NCBI GenBank assembly: GCA_038749025.1
Contig: JBCDIL010000011.1
Span: 1 to 64,000, forward strand
DNA: 64,000 bases
Direction: 5' to 3'
From: JBCAXA01 sp038749025
Lineage (GTDB): Bacteria; Pseudomonadota; Gammaproteobacteria; Steroidobacterales; Woeseiaceae
The position numbers and the translations under genes were made by a program. Below the pieces are notes generated by a model, which searched no databases, was not told the DNA's origin, and was given only the letters and a program-made list of their open reading frames with translations. Below are positions 32,917 to 41,362 of the stretch, one piece after another (within the stretch, counting starts at the first letter, position 1; each line of letters starts with the position of its first letter).

Positions 32917-35124
32917 ATGCCCTTCCGACGCCTGATAACCGTGTTGCTCTGTTTACTCGTAGCCACAGCCGGGTCGTTTGTCCGTGCCGGTGAGACAGGT
33001 CCCCGGATAGGCCTTGTGCTGTCGGGCGGGGGCGCCCGCGGAGCGGCTCACGTCGGTGTGCTAAAAGCGCTGAAAGAGATGAATATTCCCGTACATGCGG
33101 TAGCAGGGACCAGCATGGGCGCCGTGGTCGGTGGACTGTACGCCGCGGGAATGGAGCCGGAAGCGCTTGAGCGGCTGGTCACGGACATCGACTGGCAAGA
33201 CGCATTCAGCGATCGGTCGGCGCGAACGACACGGACGTTTCGGCGCCGCCAAGACGATCTCGGCTACCTCGTTAAATTCGACGTCGGCTTCAATGACGGC
33301 GAGATCCAGTTGCCTAAGGGTTTGATTCAAGGCCAAAAGCTCGGCTTGATTTTGCGTGAGCAGACGCTCCCGGTTAGCCATATCGACGACTTCGATGATC
33401 TGCCGACGCCGTACCGCGCTGTTGCAGCGGATCTCGCGGATGGCGCTAGTATTGTTCTTGGGGCCGGCGACTTGGTTGCTGCCATGCGCGCGAGTATGGC
33501 GGCGCCCGGTGTCTTCGCGCCGGTTGAGGTCGACGGTCGGGTCCTCGTCGACGGCGGCATCGCGAAAAATATTCCGATCGACGTCGGCCGAGCCATGGGC
33601 GTGGATATTGTTATCGCGGTAGACGTTGGCTTTCCATTAAAAAACGTCGACGAGCTCGACAGTGCCGTTTCGGTCGCCGATCAAATGTTGACGATCCTCA
33701 TTAGACGTGAGGCCAACGCCCAGATTACCGCGATGCGGCCTCGCGACGTCCTGGTGATTCCGGAGCTAGAGGGCTACTCGTCGGCGAATTTCACCGATGT
33801 TGCGACCGTCATTCCTACAGGCTATGTCGCTGCAATGGCTGTCGCCGACGAGCTTAGGGCGCTTGCGATCAGCTCGGCGCAGTACGCCGATTTCGTCGCG
33901 CACCGCGACGTTGCGCGGCGCCAAGCACCCGCGCCAGCGTTCGTTGCGATTCGCGGCGACAATCCGTTATCCGAGAATGTGCTGAAAACCCGACTCGCGA
34001 CGCAACCGGGCGAGCCGCTCGACCCTGCACGTGCCGCTGAAGATGCCGGACGAATTTACGGCCTCGAGTTGTTTGAGTTTGTCGATTACCAATTGGTGGA
34101 GAAAGACGGTCGGACCGGTATCGAGTTCCAGACAACGGCACGGAGCTGGGGTCCGGACTATCTTCGTTTTGGCCTAACGTTTGAGGAAGACTTCGAGGGC
34201 ACCAGCGAATTTAATATCGGTGCTCGGTACATCCAAAATGCCGTCAATCGACTCGGTGCCGAGTGGCGGACCGACTTACAGATCGGCACAAACCCGCGGC
34301 TAAACTCCGAGTTCTACCAGCCACTGTCGTTCGATTTGCGCTATTTTGTCTCCCCGCAGGTTCGGTTTGAGCAGCGTAACGTCAACGTATTCTCGGCGAC
34401 AGAGCCATTCGCACGCTACCGGGCGACCCAGTCCGAGTTTGCGTTGTCGGTCGGCCGCGAACTCGGCAATTCGGGCGAGCTGCGGGTTGGCGTTGCCCAC
34501 AGTACCGGCAGTGCACGGCTGCAGATCGGCGATGAGGCGCTACCAAACCTCGACTTTGATCGAGGCCGCTACTTTGCTCGGTTACGGCGCGACACACTCG
34601 ACGATCTACAATTTCCGCGCAACGGTACCCAGCTTGATCTGGCGTGGAGCCTATTTCGTCCGGAACTCGGTTCCGATACGAAAGCGAGTCTGATGAGCGC
34701 GAGCTGGACGCGCGTTCGCAGTTACGGCAGGCACTCATTGGCTTTCGGGTTGGATCTTGCCACCACCGAGTCCGGCGAGGTCTCGGTTCTCGACTTTTTT
34801 GATCTAGGCGGATTTTTGTCGCTATCCGGACTTGATCGCGGCCAATTACGCGGGCCACATGCCGCACTCGCACGATTGCTGTATTACCGTCGCCTAGGTG
34901 CCGATAGTGTCGGTCTGTTTGATTGGCCGTTGTACATCGGCGCGTCATTAGAAAGCGGCAACGTTTGGGAAGACCGCGACGACGTCAGTCTCGACTCAGC
35001 CCTCGTCAACGGCAGTGGTTTTGTCGGCATGGATACAACTTTTGGACCGTTGTTCCTCGCCGCCGGTTTTTCTGAGGACGGCGACACCAGCATCTACCTT
35101 TTCTTAGGTTCGCCTATCCGTTGA
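32917..35124 (+). CDS. Patatin-like phospholipase with C-terminal Omp85-type barrel (PlpD-like, type Vd)
   Basis: A 735-residue protein with a signal peptide (about 1-24). The patatin domain carries the oxyanion loop SGGGARGAAHVG (37-42 as GGGARG), the nucleophile elbow GTSMG (Ser66) and VDGGIAKNIP with the partner Asp near residue 212. After residue about 350 comes a POTRA-like stretch (NVLKTRLATQPGEPLDP), and then a beta-barrel region with many aromatic and Gly-rich strands ending FLGSPIR. This order matches PlpD/FplA type Vd autotransporters. The start is ATG 32917; GTG 32881 is in frame. It is likely a surface or secreted phospholipase A1/A2. Confidence 0.92.
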   Translation: MPFRRLITVLLCLLVATAGSFVRAGETGPRIGLVLSGGGARGAAHVGVLKALKEMNIPVHAVAGTSMGAVVGGLYAAGMEPEALERLVTDIDWQDAFSDRSARTTRTFRRRQDDLGYLVKFDVGFNDGEIQLPKGLIQGQKLGLILREQTLPVSHIDDFDDLPTPYRAVAADLADGASIVLGAGDLVAAMRASMAAPGVFAPVEVDGRVLVDGGIAKNIPIDVGRAMGVDIVIAVDVGFPLKNVDELDSAVSVADQMLTILIRREANAQITAMRPRDVLVIPELEGYSSANFTDVATVIPTGYVAAMAVADELRALAISSAQYADFVAHRDVARRQAPAPAFVAIRGDNPLSENVLKTRLATQPGEPLDPARAAEDAGRIYGLELFEFVDYQLVEKDGRTGIEFQTTARSWGPDYLRFGLTFEEDFEGTSEFNIGARYIQNAVNRLGAEWRTDLQIGTNPRLNSEFYQPLSFDLRYFVSPQVRFEQRNVNVFSATEPFARYRATQSEFALSVGRELGNSGELRVGVAHSTGSARLQIGDEALPNLDFDRGRYFARLRRDTLDDLQFPRNGTQLDLAWSLFRPELGSDTKASLMSASWTRVRSYGRHSLAFGLDLATTESGEVSVLDFFDLGGFLSLSGLDRGQLRGPHAALARLLYYRRLGADSVGLFDWPLYIGASLESGNVWEDRDDVSLDSALVNGSGFVGMDTTFGPLFLAAGFSEDGDTSIYLFLGSPIR

Positions 35125-35373
35125 GTCTCGGTCGACGGCTTCGTAGACAACACTGACGTCATCACCGTTGCGGTAATAGCCATGGCGTTTGCGTTTGTTT
35201 GCGAGTGCCTCGTCGCGATCCTCACGCGTCGCATACCAGTCGATGTGCTCCCAGTCACCCCCGACCAATCGCGTAAACGGGTCGGTCGCTGGTAAGTGGC
35301 TGCGAATACCGTACAGCCGATCGGCACCGGCTTGCTCCGGGCGAACGAGATTATGACGATGGGAGTAGTTCAA
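35104..35373 (-). CDS. Small hypothetical protein
   Basis: An 89-residue soluble protein with the fairly distinctive segment DPFTRLVGGDWEHIDWYATREDRDEAL, followed by a basic KRKRHGYYRNGD stretch. No family is recognised. It is convergent with the patatin gene and overlaps its last 21 bases. Residue composition looks like a real protein rather than a shadow frame, but the evidence is limited. Confidence 0.6.
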   Translation of the reverse strand: MNYSHRHNLVRPEQAGADRLYGIRSHLPATDPFTRLVGGDWEHIDWYATREDRDEALANKRKRHGYYRNGDDVSVVYEAVDRDSTDRRT

Positions 35374-35455
35374 GGTACTTGCTGCGTCAGTTCGAGACCC
35401 TGTGATTATAAACGCTAGACGTCTCTCTCCGCGAGACGTCGGTCAACGGTAACGA

Positions 35456-36394
35456 TCAATGCGTGAGTAAAATCGACTGTCGGGCCGCTGGTTCAATCGT
35501 CAACGTTTGCCCGGAATTAAAGGCGAGGTAGTCCGATTCGATGCCATCACTGAAAATGACGCCGTTCGACGGCATTCTCGACGATAGCGTTAGTGGCGAC
35601 GCGCGGCTTAGTCGTCCGTGCACTAGCGAACACTGTGTTGTCTGGCTCGGGAACGGCTCGCGAACCGAGTAGATGAGTTGATCGGTGTCCCAAGGTAGTC
35701 GACCCTGATCCGGTGGCGGGATGAATTTTCCACCGAACGTGGCGACGACGCCTGCTGCGCCTGCATAGACCGACTGTAGCCAGCCAGTTGACCCTGCCCC
35801 TGTCGAGACGATAACTCCACTCGACGAGTGTAGCTCCGTCCGATCCGCGATGCGTATTTCGTAGCGTGCTGATACGTGTGACTTGGCGCCGATAAAAAAG
35901 TCATTGAAAGCCAACAGCTCTTGACCGTCAGATGCGTGCGCGCGAGCGAGTGTTACTGGTCTTTTATTCATTTCGCCGTGCAAAGCGGCGTGTAGCGGCG
36001 CCGAGAAATTGTCCGGGTCGAACGGCAAAAGAACGCCATCAAAACGCTCTGGCGCTGGATTCACCGCAAAAATCGGTTGCCCCGATAGGTACTTGGCGGT
36101 GTTAGAGACGAGGCCATCTTGCCCGATCGTGATGACGAGTTCGTCACTACCGAAGGTAAAGCGGGGAATCAGCGCCCGGTCGATGCGCTGAATTTTTTGC
36201 TCACGCGGTATCGAGTCGATTACTGACCCGACCACACGCTGGTAACTGTCGTGAGTGCGCTGGATATCGGCGAACGAGTGTCCGCCTTGTTGAAGGTAGA
36301 ATTTCGCTTGTGCTTTCGTGTTGAAGCGTCGAACAAGCTCGTCGAGTTCCGTCTCGCGAGTCACGACAACAACTTTCGAAATTGGCATGCTCAT
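35456..36394 (-). CDS. NAD-kinase-like protein
   Basis: A 312-residue protein of the NAD kinase/diacylglycerol kinase fold. ITIGQDGLVSNTAKYL occupies the place of the GGDG nucleotide motif but reads GQDG. NPAPERFDGVLLPF, FNDFFIGAKSHVSARYEI and SSGVIVSTGAGSTGW match NAD-kinase segments that bind NAD. The start is the ATG at 36394, with ATG 36388 as an alternative. It is the last gene of the Nudix/SPFH run, which supports an NAD-related job. Activity is not assured because of the altered GGDG. Confidence 0.82.
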   Translation of the reverse strand: MSMPISKVVVVTRETELDELVRRFNTKAQAKFYLQQGGHSFADIQRTHDSYQRVVGSVIDSIPREQKIQRIDRALIPRFTFGSDELVITIGQDGLVSNTAKYLSGQPIFAVNPAPERFDGVLLPFDPDNFSAPLHAALHGEMNKRPVTLARAHASDGQELLAFNDFFIGAKSHVSARYEIRIADRTELHSSSGVIVSTGAGSTGWLQSVYAGAAGVVATFGGKFIPPPDQGRLPWDTDQLIYSVREPFPSQTTQCSLVHGRLSRASPLTLSSRMPSNGVIFSDGIESDYLAFNSGQTLTIEPAARQSILLTH

Positions 36395-36405
36395 CAACTT
36401 TACGC

Positions 36406-37284
36406 CTAGTGCTTTGTTGAACCCGCTACGTACGAGACGATTTTGCCGAGTAAGTCCGGTGTGATCGTTAAGTTATCGATCGACCCCGCATTGCCCGCCC
36501 ATTCTTTCAGTGCTAATCCGATGAGAGCTTCTGGCGGCAGCTTGCCGTACGGCGATAACTTCAGTTCATCTGCTTTGGCTTGCGCTTCGGCGAGCGCCAA
36601 CTCGTTACGGGCTTGTGTGTCGACCAGCGCTTTCTTGCGGTTTTCTAGCTCGACTTCCGTATTCATCTCCGATTCGCGTATTTTTCGCTCCTCCTCAACC
36701 GCCGCTTTCCGGCGTGCATAAATCGCCTGATCAGCGCGTTTGTTGAGGTTCTCCCGAAGATCTGCCTCCAACGCCTTTTGCATCTCCGGTGTTGCTTTGA
36801 CGGAGACAATGTGCAAACCCTCGATCTCGACGCCTAGCGTTTGCAGCTCCGGCGACGCGATTGCTCGCGAGACGACGGTCGCTGCCATGTGCTCAGCGCT
36901 ACTTAATGTCGACTCGAGTGACAGTTGGCTGACGAGCGCACGAGAATGTCCTTGTACAACATTGATCACCCGTTGGACGAGTTTGGCTGGGTCTTCAGAC
37001 AAAAAACCCTTCGTGGCTGCATCGACGGTGAAGTCGAGGCGCGCCGCGATTTCGAGGGGTGCTGCAAGCCGGTAACTAAGCACGCCTTGTATCGCGACTT
37101 CCTGAAAATCGGCGGTCGTCTCGGTGAAAACGAAATGCGATTCTTGGCTCGCAATGGGTACGGCTGCAACGGTCGTTGTCAGAGGGGAGTACCAGAAATT
37201 GATACCCGCACCGTGCTTTCGTACGGTGCCATTTCGGAAACAAATCGTGTAAGTGTTCGGTTCGCCTTTAAAGTAATTCAGCAT
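36406..37284 (-). CDS. SPFH/band 7 domain protein
   Basis: A 292-residue protein with a prohibitin/stomatin-like band 7 domain: VAIQGVLSYRLAAPLEIAARLDF and TLGVEIEGLHIVSVKATPEMQKAL. A charged coiled coil (about 185-245) full of Glu, Lys and Arg then leads to a short C-terminal helix. There is no obvious N-terminal membrane helix, unlike many stomatins. A strong AAGGAG site precedes the ATG at 37284. It lies between the Nudix and NAD-kinase-like genes in a tight operon. The role may be scaffolding of the partner enzymes (inference). Confidence 0.88.
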   Translation of the reverse strand: MLNYFKGEPNTYTICFRNGTVRKHGAGINFWYSPLTTTVAAVPIASQESHFVFTETTADFQEVAIQGVLSYRLAAPLEIAARLDFTVDAATKGFLSEDPAKLVQRVINVVQGHSRALVSQLSLESTLSSAEHMAATVVSRAIASPELQTLGVEIEGLHIVSVKATPEMQKALEADLRENLNKRADQAIYARRKAAVEEERKIRESEMNTEVELENRKKALVDTQARNELALAEAQAKADELKLSPYGKLPPEALIGLALKEWAGNAGSIDNLTITPDLLGKIVSYVAGSTKH

Positions 37285-37300
37285 GGCGTGTCTCCTTTTT

Positions 37301-37969
37301 CTAACGGGTGAATTTGACCGATGACCGGTCTTTCACTCGGAACAGTTTTGCGGGGCGATGAGCACCGTCGCGACGGTTCTTGCCGGTCGGTTCAATGACG
37401 TCCAGCGCGAGTATTCGCTTTGAAAAATTACGGGCGTCGAGTTGCTCGCGGCCGATCAATTCGTAGATATGGCGTAGTTCGGCCATCGTGAATTCGGCCG
37501 GCATCAACTGCAGCGCAATGGTCGAGTAACCAAGCTTGGCTGCTAGTCGTTGCAGCGCCATGTCGAGAATCTCAGCGTGATCAAAAGCGAGGGCCGGCAG
37601 TTCGTCAAGACGGAACCAGCCCACACCTTCGGCATCGCTCGCCGCTCTAATTTCGAGCGTATCCGACGCCATTAGCGCGTAGTAGGCGACGCTGATGACG
37701 CGTTCCCGCGGATCTCGTCGCGGCTCGCCGAACGTGTAGAGTTGTTCCAAGTAGGCCGCTTCTACGCCGGTTTCTTCGCGCAATTCACGCATCGCTGCAT
37801 CGGTTAGGCTCTCATCAATGTCCACAAAGCCACCGGGTAACGCCCATTCGCCCCTAAACGGCGCCAGCGCCCGCTTGACCAACAGGACCTTGAGTTCATC
37901 GCCACGTATCGTAAATATCGAGATATCGACGGTTACGGCAGGGTGGGGGTAATCGTATTGGAACGGCAT
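37301..37969 (-). CDS. Nudix hydrolase-like transcription regulator (NrtR type)
   Basis: A 222-residue protein. The N-terminal Nudix box is intact: GGFVDIDESLTDAAMRELREETGVE follows the GX5EX7REUXEEXGU pattern in pieces. The C-terminal 80 residues (TMAELRHIYELIGREQLDARNFSKRIL and on) form the winged helix typical of NrtR, the ADP-ribose/NAD-sensing repressor. The start is ATG 37969, with GTG 37981 possible. A palindrome lies just upstream (37991-38017), consistent with self-regulation. The downstream genes encode SPFH and NAD-kinase-like proteins. Confidence 0.85.
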   Translation of the reverse strand: MPFQYDYPHPAVTVDISIFTIRGDELKVLLVKRALAPFRGEWALPGGFVDIDESLTDAAMRELREETGVEAAYLEQLYTFGEPRRDPRERVISVAYYALMASDTLEIRAASDAEGVGWFRLDELPALAFDHAEILDMALQRLAAKLGYSTIALQLMPAEFTMAELRHIYELIGREQLDARNFSKRILALDVIEPTGKNRRDGAHRPAKLFRVKDRSSVKFTR

Positions 37970-37990
37970 GGGGCGAATCACTTAGTGTAT

Positions 37991-38017
37991 TTAGTACATA
38001 AACAGTATATGTACTTA
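37991..38017. promoter_or_regulatory. Candidate operator for the NrtR-like regulator
   Basis: AGTACATA (37993-38000), seven bases, then TATGTACT (38008-38015) is a perfect 8-bp inverted repeat. Allowing one mismatch the arms extend to TTAGTACATA and TATGTACTTA. It ends 22 bases before the ATG of the Nudix/winged-helix gene. AT-rich content in a GC-rich genome adds weight. Direct binding is inferred, not seen. Confidence 0.6.
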
Positions 38018-38155
38018 GGACGGTAAGTCAAGGTGTCGGCATCGCCAAGCAACGGTCGAGCGCGTGTAGCGACGGTCGTGGTTCAGCGAGGCAAAGCGAC
38101 CCGCGGCACCCGTGCGAGACGCATGCGGCCGGGTCCGTCGGGGCCAACTGGCCGG

Positions 38156-38998
38156 TTACCTGTGGTCGATCGTAGGTTTGTTTCCAGAAAGCTCTGGTTT
38201 GCGCTTTAACCACCCGTGCTCTCGGACGGCGGCGACGTAGCTGTCGCTAACAGGTATTTCGAGATCGTCGTCGAGGACGAGCTGCCAGCGACGAGCACCG
38301 CGTTTCGCCGATCGAACGGCATGGCCTGCCACCCACCATGACCGATGGACCTGCAATCCCAGTCCGGCAGGCATCTCATTGATGGCGTCGCCGAAGCGAT
38401 AGTGGATCAATTGCGCGCCTTGGCTGGCGATAACACGTACGTAGTGTTCCTCTGCTTGCAGGGCCAGAACATCATCGACGGTACCGACGGCCGACTGCTC
38501 GAGAAACGGCGGCAATACACTGTCTGGCGGGGTCGCATCGATACCCTCTCGGTTGTCCGTCACGTCCCGTTTGTCGATCAACAGCCACAACAAAAAGTGA
38601 ACGGGCAGGACGATCGTCAGGATGGTTACGTACTCACCGACGTAAGCCAGCAGTGGCGAGACTGCCCACAGATCATCATCGACGAACTCTGGCCGGATCG
38701 GCAGGTGTGGCTCGACCAAGATCTCCGCCAAGGCGTACGGCAGAAGGCCGACGGCGGACACGATGACGACGGGGCGAAGCCAAGCCGGCTCATTGAGTCT
38801 GTCGGGTCGCCATCGTGCGACCAATGAGTCCGCAGCCCAGAGCCCGGCAATTAAGCAACCAACGCGGGTACACCAATACAGCAGTTCCTGATTGATCGTC
38901 GCATTGATCAGTGGATCGTTGACCTGATTGATCACAATAAAGACGAGCACTATCGCACCGAGCCGCAGATTCCGCGGGGACGCAACATAATCGTGCAT
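38156..38998 (-). CDS. Membrane-bound LytTR DNA-binding regulator
   Basis: About 280 residues. Four hydrophobic helices occupy the first 150 residues (for example GAIVLVFIVINQVND and EYVTILTIVLPVHFLLWLLI). A LytTR domain follows in the last 100: LQAEEHYVRVIASQGAQLIHYRFGDAI and LQVHRSWWVAGHAV. There is no receiver domain, so it is a membrane-anchored one-component regulator. The start is uncertain: ATG 38998 has CAGG upstream; ATG 39016 is in frame. It is divergent from the peroxidase gene, which may be a target. Confidence 0.86.
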   Translation of the reverse strand: MHDYVASPRNLRLGAIVLVFIVINQVNDPLINATINQELLYWCTRVGCLIAGLWAADSLVARWRPDRLNEPAWLRPVVIVSAVGLLPYALAEILVEPHLPIRPEFVDDDLWAVSPLLAYVGEYVTILTIVLPVHFLLWLLIDKRDVTDNREGIDATPPDSVLPPFLEQSAVGTVDDVLALQAEEHYVRVIASQGAQLIHYRFGDAINEMPAGLGLQVHRSWWVAGHAVRSAKRGARRWQLVLDDDLEIPVSDSYVAAVREHGWLKRKPELSGNKPTIDHR

Positions 38999-39126
38999 TG
39001 GCACCTGACGATTCATGTCCGGGCCGTGACGACCCACGAAGTACTGGGATCGTTCGTGAAGTGGGGGGCTGGCAGTGCCCGCTGTATCGCTAGCATGTCG
39101 CTTTATCCAGCACTACGGAGTTCTCA

Positions 39127-40206
39127 ATGGATCAGCGGCTCGCTTTTCTAGGTTTGGTTGCATTGCTCGGTTTAGCCGGCTGTGAAGAGCCCGGCGCGTC
39201 GGGCGATACCCCAGCCGAGCCTTATACCAGTTTCTTTACGCCGCTGCCGGATACGGCGATCTTCCCATTGGAAAATCCGTACAGCGACGAAAAGCGAGTG
39301 CTTGGCGAGTTTCTCTTTTGGGACCCGATTTTGTCCGGCCGGATGAACGTGGCCTGTGCGACCTGTCACCACCCCGATCACGCCTGGGCCGATGGCCGTC
39401 CAGTATCGATCGGCGTCGACGGCAACGGCCTCGGTCCAAACCGCCGCGGATCGCTCGACACTCCTTTTCACTCACCGTCGATTCTAAATGTTGCCTTTAC
39501 CGGTATCACAGAGACGAATCCTGGCGCCGGCTTTGTTGCCGGCGGATACTTCTGGGACCTCAGGGCAGATACACTGGAGACGCAGGCGCTCAACCCGATT
39601 CGGAGCGAAGTGGAAATGCGCAGCAGCGACTTTCTCGACGATGAGATCATCCCTGAGATTGCCCGCCGGTTAGCGTTGATCCCGGAATACCAGTCGCTGT
39701 TCGCGGCGGCGTTTACCGACACCACTCCGATCAATGAAGCGAATATCGCGAATGCGTTAGTCACGTATCAACGCACGCTAACCACACAGCCGACTCGTTT
39801 CGACGCCTTTCTCGCTGGCGACGAGTCGGCACTCTCACCGGCCGAAGTAACGGGACTCAACAAGTTCATCAATGGAGGGTGCACCGACTGCCACGCTGGC
39901 CCGATGTTGGCAGATAATCTGATCGATCCCAGTAAACCCATACAAGTCGATAAGCCTGCCGTGAAGACCCCTGGCCTGCGAAACGTTGCGTTGACAGCGC
40001 CATACATGCACGACGGCTCGCGCGCGACTCTCCGCGATGCCATCGCGTTGTACGAAGAACGCGACGATCTTGGGGTGACGCTTGAAGACGACGATTTCGG
40101 TGACATCGAGGCGTTCTTGCTGACGCTGTCAGACCCGGGATTTTCGCGGCAGATACCCACTTATGTGCCGAGTGGTTTGCCGGTCGGCGGCGATATTCTG
40201 CCGTAG
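39127..40206 (+). CDS. Di-haem cytochrome c peroxidase/MauG-family lipoprotein
   Basis: A 359-residue protein with a lipobox LAGC (Cys19). Two haem c sites are present: CATCHHPDHAW near residue 77 and CTDCHAGPML near 254. Between them is the peroxidase-fold region with GGYFWDLRADTLETQALNPI. It probably reduces hydrogen peroxide in the periplasm, using electrons from a cytochrome; MauG-like oxidation of another substrate is an alternative. It is exported and membrane-tethered. Confidence 0.9.
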   Translation: MDQRLAFLGLVALLGLAGCEEPGASGDTPAEPYTSFFTPLPDTAIFPLENPYSDEKRVLGEFLFWDPILSGRMNVACATCHHPDHAWADGRPVSIGVDGNGLGPNRRGSLDTPFHSPSILNVAFTGITETNPGAGFVAGGYFWDLRADTLETQALNPIRSEVEMRSSDFLDDEIIPEIARRLALIPEYQSLFAAAFTDTTPINEANIANALVTYQRTLTTQPTRFDAFLAGDESALSPAEVTGLNKFINGGCTDCHAGPMLADNLIDPSKPIQVDKPAVKTPGLRNVALTAPYMHDGSRATLRDAIALYEERDDLGVTLEDDDFGDIEAFLLTLSDPGFSRQIPTYVPSGLPVGGDILP

Positions 40207-40282
40207 CGTCGCGGGCCGTGGGTGCGGCCGCTCGACCGCCGGTGCGCTAGACTTAGGGAAGGCGTAGGCAGGAGGTAAGAAC

Positions 40283-40612
40283 ATGCGACGGTTCTGGCTT
40301 TTTGTTGGCTATGCGTCACTGCTCGGTAGTGTCGGTGACGGCGCGTTGGGCGTGTATGCACTCGCCAAAACGACTTGTTGCGGGACCGAATCCTGGGCCG
40401 TCACGGTCGATGACTTCCTTCGCAACTATGTCGGTTTTCTCTACTGGATTAAGCAGCTCGCTTTTTGGGTGCTACCCGCCGGTTTTGTGCACTGGGTCTT
40501 CGGCCTTCCCGCGCTGCTCTATTTTCCGCTCCGCGTTATTACTAGCGCTGTGATTGGAGTCTGGGCATTTCGCCTCGCTGGCCGTATCGCGCCGCACGAG
40601 GCGGCGCACTAA
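40283..40612 (+). CDS. Small membrane protein, unknown function
   Basis: A 109-residue protein with hydrophobic segments at about 5-25, 52-75 and 78-97. AGGAGG lies upstream of the ATG at 40283. It has a CCGTES sequence between helices one and two. No family is recognised. It lies 76 bases after the peroxidase and could be cotranscribed, but there is no functional hint. Confidence 0.7.
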   Translation: MRRFWLFVGYASLLGSVGDGALGVYALAKTTCCGTESWAVTVDDFLRNYVGFLYWIKQLAFWVLPAGFVHWVFGLPALLYFPLRVITSAVIGVWAFRLAGRIAPHEAAH

Positions 40613-40649
40613 AGATCACGATGGTGCCAGCCGTATCTGCTCGCACGGT

Positions 40650-41318
40650 TTAACGTCCAAACCGGTCGCCGGCGCCCTCGCGATCGGCCCAACCCAGCAC
40701 CCGACGAGTAACGAACAAATAAACGGGTTTAACGGTGGCCATCCAAACACGTGATGGCCAGGCTTTTGTCGCCAGCAAGCGCTGTTGGCGTGCCGTCAAC
40801 GTGGCGGCACTGTAGGTCCGCTTGTGTTTCAGGAGATGGCGCAAGTCCTCTCTCGCCAAGGTGCGAAACCAACGGCTGCGGCGGCGTGTCGTCATCGCTA
40901 ACTGAAAGTCGATCACGGCGGGTTCGCCATCAGCGGTAACCAGCCAGTTGGGTTCCTTGGCAAGGTCGTTATGCGCAACACCGGCTCGGTGCAAGCGTCT
41001 CAGTAAACGCAGGGCCGCACGAAAATAATCCTTGTCGAGTGCAACGGCTCGTTGCATGGGCGTGCCCGCGAGGTACGATCGGCGCAATACCTGACTGTCG
41101 AAGTGCAAAAGAGATGGTGTGCCGTCAACCGTAGCGCAGTAGGTCAATGCCCGCGCCTCACGGTGCGCTAACCAGCGTGCGATCCAGCGTGTCGCCAGCG
41201 GCGCCCGCCCGTGGCGGCGCTCGATGTACTGGCTATCGGTCGCGGTGCATAACCATACTTCGCCGAACAAGTCACGCTTCAAGCACTCTGCCGTCGGTTT
41301 TTTGTCGTCACTGTTCAC
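40650..41318 (-). CDS. Small RIO/lipopolysaccharide-kinase-like protein kinase fold
   Basis: About 222 residues. The catalytic region reads HRAGVAHNDLAKEPNWLV, with AHND as the HxD-type loop, and AVIDFQLAM as a DFG-like metal site. This resembles RIO and InaA/Kdo-kinase families rather than Hanks kinases. I start at GTG 41318; TTG 41330 is an alternative. The frame stays open upstream to 41564 but overlaps the divergent AAA gene and reads as non-coding Arg-rich. It is divergent from the AAA/WD40 gene, with 44 bases between starts. The substrate is unknown. Confidence 0.78.
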   Translation of the reverse strand: MNSDDKKPTAECLKRDLFGEVWLCTATDSQYIERRHGRAPLATRWIARWLAHREARALTYCATVDGTPSLLHFDSQVLRRSYLAGTPMQRAVALDKDYFRAALRLLRRLHRAGVAHNDLAKEPNWLVTADGEPAVIDFQLAMTTRRRSRWFRTLAREDLRHLLKHKRTYSAATLTARQQRLLATKAWPSRVWMATVKPVYLFVTRRVLGWADREGAGDRFGR

Positions 41319-41362
41319 TATGGCACGCAATATACCGTTTCCACCGTGCAATAATCGGTGCC

